DNA from: Yinghuangia soli
GTDB taxonomy: Bacteria > Actinomycetota > Actinomycetes > Streptomycetales > Streptomycetaceae
Direction of reading: 5' to 3'
Assembly: GCF_021502675.1 (NCBI RefSeq)
Contig: NZ_JAKFHA010000002.1
Location: 42,399-79,162, forward strand
DNA length: 36,764 nt
In this document: in pieces, positions 31,961-36,764 of the stretch
Position numbering within the stretch: position 1 is the stretch's first letter
Layout: each line of letters opens with the position of its first letter
The notes under the pieces: generated by a model
The model's input: only the letters and a program-made list of their open reading frames with translations
Told to the model about the DNA's origin: nothing
The model's database searches: none
Made by a program: the position numbers and the translations under genes

Positions 31961-32749
31961 ATGCGTCAGCCGGAGGGGTACGAGACCGGTGCCGGCGAGG
32001 AGTTCGGGTACGGACCGGACCTCGGGGGCCGGGCATCGGAGACGGACCCGAAGGACGGGAACGGCGGGCGGCACGGCGCGCCCCTGCCGCAGACGGTGTC
32101 GGCCGGGCTGGAGAGCCTGGCGCGGCTGTGCGTGGACATGGACTTCGCGCTGGAGACCGCCGACCTCGCGGTCGGCAAGGTGCGGGTCTCCTACGAGCGC
32201 GCCCGGCAGGACGAGTCAGGGGCTCCGTTCCAGCCGCGCACCGCGGTCGCCTGGCAGATGGAGTCCCTGGTCTACGCGCACTACAACGGCATCCGCCGCC
32301 TGGCGTTCGAACGGAACGCCGCCTACGCGCTGGCCGCGGCGGCCGTCCTGCAGGCCGTCGTGGACGGGCGCGCACCCGGTGAGGACGACCTCGTCCCGGC
32401 GGGCGACCCCGAGCACATCCGCCAAGTCCTGGACGACGCCACCGCGCTGCGCGAGATGCTGCCGCGCCCGGTGACCGGGAACACCGAGGTCGACGACGTG
32501 CTCGGCCGCGCGCACCGCGCCGTCTTCCGCGCGCTGGGTGCCGCGGGCAGCCAGGAACTTCCATGGAGCCAGGCGCATTTGCACCTGGCCGAGCTGGTCG
32601 ACGACCTGGCCGAGCTGGATCCGCCGGTGGCCACCGGGGAACCGGGCATCAACCTGTCGCTGCGGGCGTACGCCCAGGGCTGCCACGGCGTCGTGCTCGG
32701 TCTGGCGCCCGGCGGCTGGCTGGCCGCGACGGGCCCGATGGCCGGCTGA
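31961..32749 (+). CDS. Conserved hypothetical protein
   Basis: This 262-aa soluble protein has no signal peptide or membrane helix. The N-terminal ~45 residues are Gly/Asp-rich and look disordered. The rest is mostly helical (e.g. SAGLESLARLCVDMDFALETADLAVGKV, MESLVYAHYNGIRRLAFERNAAYALAAAAVLQAVVDG). I do not recognise a family with known function. GGGAGGG about 6 nt before the ATG at 31961 supports the start. It follows the prim-pol gene by 138 nt on the same strand, with a TAGCGT at 31923-31928 that could be its own -10. Confidence 0.75.
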   Translation: MRQPEGYETGAGEEFGYGPDLGGRASETDPKDGNGGRHGAPLPQTVSAGLESLARLCVDMDFALETADLAVGKVRVSYERARQDESGAPFQPRTAVAWQMESLVYAHYNGIRRLAFERNAAYALAAAAVLQAVVDGRAPGEDDLVPAGDPEHIRQVLDDATALREMLPRPVTGNTEVDDVLGRAHRAVFRALGAAGSQELPWSQAHLHLAELVDDLAELDPPVATGEPGINLSLRAYAQGCHGVVLGLAPGGWLAATGPMAG

Positions 32750-32804
32750 GCCCCCTGGCCTACACCCGTCCGGGACCCGTCCGGCACTTGGCCGGACACC
32801 TGTC

Positions 32805-32841
32805 CGGATGCGGCCGGATCCGGCCGTACGGGTGGCATCCG
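32805..32841. promoter_or_regulatory. Nested inverted repeat between two hypothetical genes
   Basis: An outer pair CGGATGC (32805-32811) and GCATCCG (32835-32841) encloses the 16-bp palindrome CGGCCGGATCCGGCCG (32811-32826). It lies 56 nt after the stop at 32749, so it may terminate that gene. The stretch just before it repeats the motif GTCCGG several times. Confidence 0.4.
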
Positions 32842-33013
32842 CACCGGCGTTCACCCGGCGGGGGAGTCCGGGGCCCGGATCGGCACCCATCTGTCGCAGT
32901 ACCGCGACATCGGGTGATCGTCGCCGGCCGGCGGAGGCGATAAGCTCGGCCCGCCAAGGTGACCAGGCCCCGGATTCCGCACCGCCGGACGGGGCTTCGC
33001 GCGAGGAGACACC

Positions 33014-33676
33014 ATGCAGCGGGCACGCACGGCACGCGTTCGCACGGCAGCGCTCGGCACCACGGTCGGGCTGTGCCTGCTGATCCCCCTGGCCGCCGCA
33101 TCGGCGGACTCCGCGCACCCCAAGTCGCCGTCCGCGGACGGCAGGCCGGGTGCCGCGACCGCGTCGCCGACCGCCAAGCCGCGCCCGTCCGGTTCGCACG
33201 ACTTCGGCAACGGCGTGGCGCCGGGCAGCGCGGAGGGCCTCGACGCGGTCAAGCAGCTGCTCGCCGCCACCGGCACCCCGGCCGGCACCGCGCCGGCCGC
33301 GGAGGCGAGCAAGGCCCCGGCCGCGCCCGCGTCCACGCCGGTCTCGAACTCGCTGTGCGGCAAGGCCGTCGAGGTGCCCGGCGGGATCCGCGCGCAGACG
33401 TGCGTGGAGCGCGAGGGCACCGAGGTGTGGGGGCGCGTCTACTACCGCAACCCGACCGCGGACCCGCTGCTGCTGGTGCTCGGGCTGCTGAAGCCGGACG
33501 GCGACACCGTGGAGATCCGCTGCACGATCGAGGCGCGCGCCGGCGAAGGCCAGTGCGAGACGCCGCGGCTGCGCACCGACCAGGCGCTGCCGGCCTGGTC
33601 CGCGATCGCCGAGATGGCCACTGCGGACAGCTCCCGCAAGGTGCTGCGCAGCGGCACCGCGTCCGCCGCGGGCTGA
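33014..33676 (+). CDS. Secreted protein of unknown function
   Basis: This is a 220-aa protein with an export signal (basic start, hydrophobic 12-27, cleavage near ASA at 28-32). A Pro/Ala/Ser-rich linker (35-110) follows, then a compact domain (~112-205) with three Cys (SLCGKAV, QTCVERE, IRCTIEA) plus one in GQCETP. These four Cys could form two disulfides. The domain looks beta-rich (WGRVYYRNPTADPLLLVLGLLKPDG). The family was not recognised. GAGGAG at 6 nt supports the ATG at 33014. A terminator follows its stop. Confidence 0.78.
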   Translation: MQRARTARVRTAALGTTVGLCLLIPLAAASADSAHPKSPSADGRPGAATASPTAKPRPSGSHDFGNGVAPGSAEGLDAVKQLLAATGTPAGTAPAAEASKAPAAPASTPVSNSLCGKAVEVPGGIRAQTCVEREGTEVWGRVYYRNPTADPLLLVLGLLKPDGDTVEIRCTIEARAGEGQCETPRLRTDQALPAWSAIAEMATADSSRKVLRSGTASAAG

Positions 33677-33741
33677 GTCCGGCGCGGCTGCGCGCCGCCC
33701 GGACGGCACCCGTCCGGCAGCCGGTCCCGGACATGAAAAGG

Positions 33742-33781
33742 GCCCGGCCGCTGAAGACGGGGGATGCATCAGCGGCCGGGC
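33742..33781 (+). terminator. Terminator of the secreted-protein gene
   Basis: GCCCGGCCGCTGA (33742-33754) pairs perfectly with TCAGCGGCCGGGC (33769-33781) over a 14-nt loop, 65 nt after the stop. AAAAG precedes the stem. Confidence 0.75.
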
Positions 33782-33951
33782 TGGATCAAAGGTAACAGGC
33801 AACTTCCCAGTACCCAAGTCCAGGGCAGAATTGGACTAGGTCCATTTTGTAAAAGCCTGGTCTCACCGGGGAATCCCGGTCTGCGGACCTGCACACCCGG
33901 CCCCTGGGCAGCGCTTTTGCCGACAGGTGCCGGGAACTCCCGGAAACGACC
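33782..33951. other. AT-richer gap with repeated TGGAC/GTCCA half-sites
   Basis: This stretch lies between the two terminators of the 316-bp convergent gap. AGTCCA (33818-33823), TGGAC (33832-33836) and GTCCA (33840-33844) make overlapping inverted repeats; the last two form a 13-bp palindrome with TAG at its centre. ACCGGG-GAAT-CCCGGT follows at 33865-33880. No coding frame was seen; it could hold a small RNA. Confidence 0.3.
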
Positions 33952-33975
33952 GCGGGCCCGGCGTACCGGGCCCGC
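33952..33975 (-). terminator. Terminator of the SEC-C protein gene
   Basis: GCGGGCCCGG (33952-33961) pairs with CCGGGCCCGC (33966-33975) over the loop CGTA, 17 nt downstream of the stop at 33993 on the minus strand. Confidence 0.75.
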
Positions 33976-33992
33976 AGCGGACGTCCCGTCCC

Positions 33993-34955
33993 TTAGTTCA
34001 GGGTGATCTGCCGGTTCAGCAGGCCGTTCCGCGCACTGCGCTGACGCGGCGTCAGCGGCGTTGTGTCGGCGAGGGATTCGGCCAGTCGGACGCCGAACTC
34101 GGCGGCCGGCTTCTCGACGTCGTCGGCGGTCATCCCGGTGGGCAGGTCCCACACCGGCACCAGCAGGCCGTGCGCCCGGAAGGACCCGACGAAGCGCGTC
34201 CCCTCGCCCAGCGCGGACGCCTCGGCGGCGTGCAGGCGGGCGATCGCGTCGAGGAGCTCCTCCTCCGGGTGCGGCATGACCCAGCGCAGGTGATTCTTCT
34301 CACGCATGCTGCACCAGTACGCCGCGTCCACCGACGTGAGGCGCGTGGTCGGCGTGGCGGCCGCGTTGGCCCGCTCCAGCGAGGCGGCCACCTCGCCGGT
34401 CGCCGCCTCGGCGTCCTCGACCCAGAAGTCGAAGCCCTGGTGCACGGCCACCTCGAGAGGGGCCGCGACGTCCAGCAGGTCCTGCAGGCGCGGTCCGGCG
34501 GCGGGCAGCGCGCCGGGGGTGACCGGCGTGCCGTCCTCGGCGGCCAGCGCGCGCTCCAGCGCGTCGGCCAGGTCGCGGCTCACGTCGCCGGAGCTGGTGT
34601 GGGTCTGCAGGCCGATCAGGATGGCCCCGTTGTCGCGGCGCAGCGCGGGCCACGCCATCGGCAGCACGGTGGCCAGGGTGACCGAGCGGTCCGGGTCGGC
34701 GGCCAGCTTCAGCTGCGCCGTCGCGGCGGGCACCAGCTCGCGCAGCGCGACCCAGTCGCACTCGTTCGCCAGGCCCTCGAAGGGCCGGTGCACCAGGGTC
34801 TCGGCGGCGGTGGCCGCCTCGCGGCCGTGGCATGCCTTGTAGCGGCGGCCCGAGCCGCAAGGACAGGGTTCGCGCCCGCCGACCACCGGTACCTGGTCCG
34901 TGGCGGTGGTCGCGTTCGTGTTGTGCTGGCCCTTCCGCGCGGCCTTCTTGCCCAT
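33993..34955 (-). CDS. SEC-C metal-binding / DUF5926 protein
   Basis: This is a 320-aa cytosolic protein. A Lys/Asn-rich start (MGKKAARKGQ) leads to the SEC-C zinc motif CPCGSGRRYKACHG (about 31-44), known from the SecA tail. A ~270-residue DUF5926 domain follows, with LANECDWVALRELVPAA and FWVEDAEAATGEV. Its function is unknown; SEC-C motifs often bind ribosomal or secretory partners. GGGAGAG 8 nt upstream supports the ATG at 34955. An in-frame start at 35036 would add residues unlike the family. Confidence 0.9.
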   Translation of the reverse strand: MGKKAARKGQHNTNATTATDQVPVVGGREPCPCGSGRRYKACHGREAATAAETLVHRPFEGLANECDWVALRELVPAATAQLKLAADPDRSVTLATVLPMAWPALRRDNGAILIGLQTHTSSGDVSRDLADALERALAAEDGTPVTPGALPAAGPRLQDLLDVAAPLEVAVHQGFDFWVEDAEAATGEVAASLERANAAATPTTRLTSVDAAYWCSMREKNHLRWVMPHPEEELLDAIARLHAAEASALGEGTRFVGSFRAHGLLVPVWDLPTGMTADDVEKPAAEFGVRLAESLADTTPLTPRQRSARNGLLNRQITLN

Positions 34956-35067
34956 GCTGAGATCTCTCCCGGTCGCGGATTGCGGTGGATGGATGACGCC
35001 CGGCCGAGCGTAGTGCGCTCCCGGCATATAACCCATTCCGCGACGCGGGCCGCCCGGACCGGCGGGG

Positions 35068-35553
35068 TCAGTCGAGCGGTTCCACCGCGTCGAAGTCGAA
35101 GTCCCAGACCTCTTCGGCGGCCGCTCCGGCGCGCTGCCCGGTGGACAGCAGCGCCCACACGGTCACCTCGTCGCCCCCGCCGCGTACGCCCCAGTCGGTG
35201 GCGAGCGCGTCGATGATGGACAGCCCGCGGCCGCCGCGGGCGGTCAGCGACGGGCTGGCCTGCCGCGGCCGGGTCGGGCCGCCGCCGTCGGTGACCTCGA
35301 TGGCGAGCATGTTCCCGGGCCGCAGGCCCCAGGCCGCGCGGACGCTGCCGGACGGCAGGGCATGGGCGTGCTTGAGGGCGTTGCTGAGGAGTTCGGACAG
35401 CACGAGGGCAGCGTCGTCGACGAGGACGGGGTCGATCCCGCGGTCGGTGAGGTCGGCGATCAGCCGGTGCCGGGCGGCACCCACGCCCACGGACGCGTGC
35501 GGCACGAGTACAGCCTCAGAATCGGGCACCCCACGGGCCACGACCATTGCCAC
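35068..35553 (-). CDS. ATP-binding anti-sigma-like protein (HATPase_c)
   Basis: This 161-aa protein is a second GHKL-type domain protein. The N box is SELLSNALKHAH (Glu54, Asn58), the G1 box is VTDGGGP (Asp89), and the G2 box is RGGRGLSIID. It belongs to the large streptomycete group of RsbW-like ATP-binding regulators that often act with anti-anti-sigma proteins or SARP/BldB-type partners. The acidic C-terminus (WDFDFDAVEPLD) is unusual. The GTG at 35553 has AAGGAGGT at good spacing, while the ATG at 35547 is too far from it. The SEC-C gene follows 112 nt downstream on the same strand. Confidence 0.87.
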   Translation of the reverse strand: MAMVVARGVPDSEAVLVPHASVGVGAARHRLIADLTDRGIDPVLVDDAALVLSELLSNALKHAHALPSGSVRAAWGLRPGNMLAIEVTDGGGPTRPRQASPSLTARGGRGLSIIDALATDWGVRGGGDEVTVWALLSTGQRAGAAAEEVWDFDFDAVEPLD

Positions 35554-35856
35554 CCCCGGACCTCCTTCTCACCCACACGTCGGGCATGGGATGCCCGGTG
35601 TGTGTCGATCGGAAACAGTCTCGTCATCCGCCTGCCGGAACAGGGGCAGGCCCCCCGCCGTGCGGAACCCGCACCCCACGTCGGCAGGCACCCGCGTACG
35701 CACCCTTTCTACCCCGGATGCAAGCCCTGACCCGAGGAGGCGGGAGCGGCTGATGAGGAGTTGTTACCCGGCGGGGACCGGTCCGGTGCCGCGAACCCGG
35801 CCTGCGGGGCAGGCCGGGCCCGGGGTCGGACGTATGACCCGGCGATCCGGGCCGGT
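35554..35856. other. 303-bp intergenic region
   Basis: It contains CGGGCAT-GGG-ATGCCCG (35581-35597), an operator-like palindrome just upstream of the ATP-binding gene, and the GDPD terminator at 35796-35818. No gene is recognised in between. Confidence 0.5.
35796..35818 (-). terminator. Terminator of the GDPD gene
   Basis: CCCGGCCTGC (35796-35805) pairs with GCAGGCCGGG (35809-35818) over a GGG loop, 38 nt downstream of the stop on the minus strand. Confidence 0.7.
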
Positions 35857-36672
35857 TCAGCCGAAAATCTGCCGGAGCACGCCGGCCGGACGGTTGGTGA
35901 TGATCGCGTCGACCCCGAGCTTCAGGCACAGGTCCACGTCCTCGGGCTTGTCCACGGTCCACACGTGCACGCGGTGCCCCGCGCGGTGCAGGCGGGCCAC
36001 GAAGCGCGGGTGCGCCCGGACGATCTCGATGCTGGGGCCGGCGATGCGCACACCCTTGGGCAGCGTGCCGTCCCGGAAGCGCAGCGGCACGCGTTCCATC
36101 AGGAACACCGCGGGGAGCCGCGGCGCGAGCTGCCGCATCCGGCGCAGCGAGAGCTGCGAGAAGCTCATGACGCGGACCTGCGACGGGCGGCCCTCGACCG
36201 GGTGGGCGAGGCCGAAGCGGTCCAGGAGTTCGACCAGGCGGCGCTCGACCAGGCCGGCGTAGCGGGTCGGGTGCTTCGTCTCGATCGCCAGCTGGACCGG
36301 GCGGTCCGCGTCGACGACGAGCTGCAGGAGCCGGTCCAGGGTGAGTACCGACTTGCGGTCCCATTCGGGGGCCTCGGGGTCGTCGGCGTATACCCCGCCC
36401 GGTTTCCAGGAGCCGAAGTCGAGGGTGGCCAGGTCGGCGAGCTCCAGCGTGGAGACCAGGCCGCGGCCGTTGGAGGTCCGGTTCACTCGCCGGTCGTGCA
36501 CGCACACCAGGTGGCCGTCCGCGGTCAGGCGCACATCGCACTCGAGCGCGTCGGCGCCGTCGTCGATCGCCTTGCGGTAGGCGGCCAGGGTGTGTTCGGG
36601 GACGTCCTCGGACGAGCCGCGGTGGGCGACCACCTGGACGGCCGCAGGGGGATGAGCGGTCACGGGCCACAT
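35857..36672 (-). CDS. Glycerophosphodiester phosphodiesterase
   Basis: This is a 271-aa GDPD TIM barrel. Catalytic and metal residues are visible in VAHRGSSEDVPEHT, ECDVRLTADGHLVCVHD (Glu, Asp, His) and LAIETKH. The C-terminal HVWTVDKPEDVDLCLKLGVDAIITNRP closes the barrel as in the family. It cleaves glycerophosphodiesters to glycerol-3-phosphate and an alcohol. There is no signal peptide, so it is cytosolic. GAGGTG 7 nt before the ATG at 36672 supports the start; a GTG at 36663 is possible. Confidence 0.94.
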   Translation of the reverse strand: MWPVTAHPPAAVQVVAHRGSSEDVPEHTLAAYRKAIDDGADALECDVRLTADGHLVCVHDRRVNRTSNGRGLVSTLELADLATLDFGSWKPGGVYADDPEAPEWDRKSVLTLDRLLQLVVDADRPVQLAIETKHPTRYAGLVERRLVELLDRFGLAHPVEGRPSQVRVMSFSQLSLRRMRQLAPRLPAVFLMERVPLRFRDGTLPKGVRIAGPSIEIVRAHPRFVARLHRAGHRVHVWTVDKPEDVDLCLKLGVDAIITNRPAGVLRQIFG

Positions 36673-36764
36673 CGTGCCACCTCGTCCGGGACCGCAGGTG
36701 ACGGTCCGGCGACGCGGGGTGGTCCTGCGGCGGTCGGCCGTGCGGCGTCCGGGGGGACGCCGCA

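Noticed and set aside
33865-33880. A tRNA T-arm (ACCGGG-GAAT-CCCGGT)
   Set aside because: The loop has four bases instead of seven, and no acceptor or anticodon arms flank it.

Overview
The window is a high-GC, densely coded actinobacterial chromosome segment with strong third-position G/C, GTG starts and GGAGG-type ribosome sites. It comes from a Streptomyces-type organism (Streptomycetaceae). The content and order of serS, pheA, dtpA, copCD, PCuAC, sco, ycnI, an RsbW-like kinase, a primase-polymerase domain protein, a SEC-C protein and a GDPD gene match, from memory, the origin-proximal arm of S. coelicolor around SCO396x-SCO397x. A consensus ParB site (parS) at 29715-29728 and DnaA-box-like sequences at 15638-15870 also fit an origin-proximal position. 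No rRNA, tRNA, CRISPR array, prophage or biosynthetic gene cluster was seen.

Left part (1-14.5 kb). This part holds the proteasome activator bpa, two tandem Ser/Thr kinases, a phosphotransferase and a HAD phosphatase. Next come an F420-type luciferase-like oxidoreductase and the minus-strand run serS-HAD-MFS. They are followed by a lipid-phosphate pair (a PAP2 phosphatase and a PAP2-diacylglycerol-kinase fusion), a lipoprotein polysaccharide deacetylase and pheA (prephenate dehydratase).

Middle accessory part (14.5-18.7 kb). Between pheA and dtpA lie an orphan FetB-type ABC permease, an intergenic DnaA-box-like cluster and a two-gene cassette. The cassette consists of a small EspC/WXG-like protein and a WXG-containing DUF1023 alpha/beta hydrolase, so it may be a type VII secretion substrate pair. 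A decayed IS982-type transposase and a 103-bp G/C-homopolymer hairpin follow.

Copper part (18.7-25.1 kb, minus strand). The gene order in transcription is His-rich membrane protein, ycnI, sco, PCuAC (ecuC), copCD and dtpA. These genes are expected to handle extracytoplasmic copper, deliver it to cytochrome oxidase or copper oxidases, and make a Tat-exported heme peroxidase. sco, ecuC and copCD overlap each other and are probably translationally coupled. A 16-bp perfect hairpin separates ycnI from sco.

Right part (25.1-36.8 kb). This part holds an RsbW-like anti-sigma kinase and a large membrane protein with an alkaline-phosphatase-like ectodomain. A GT87 and a GT2 glycosyltransferase follow, with parS overlapping the GT87 start codon. 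A 490-bp regulatory-looking gap with phased repeats precedes a primase-polymerase-domain protein. The last genes are two proteins of unknown function (one secreted), a SEC-C/DUF5926 protein, a second HATPase anti-sigma-like protein and a glycerophosphodiesterase.

Several genes without a Shine-Dalgarno have a TANNNT hexamer 6-8 nt before the start codon, which suggests leaderless transcripts.
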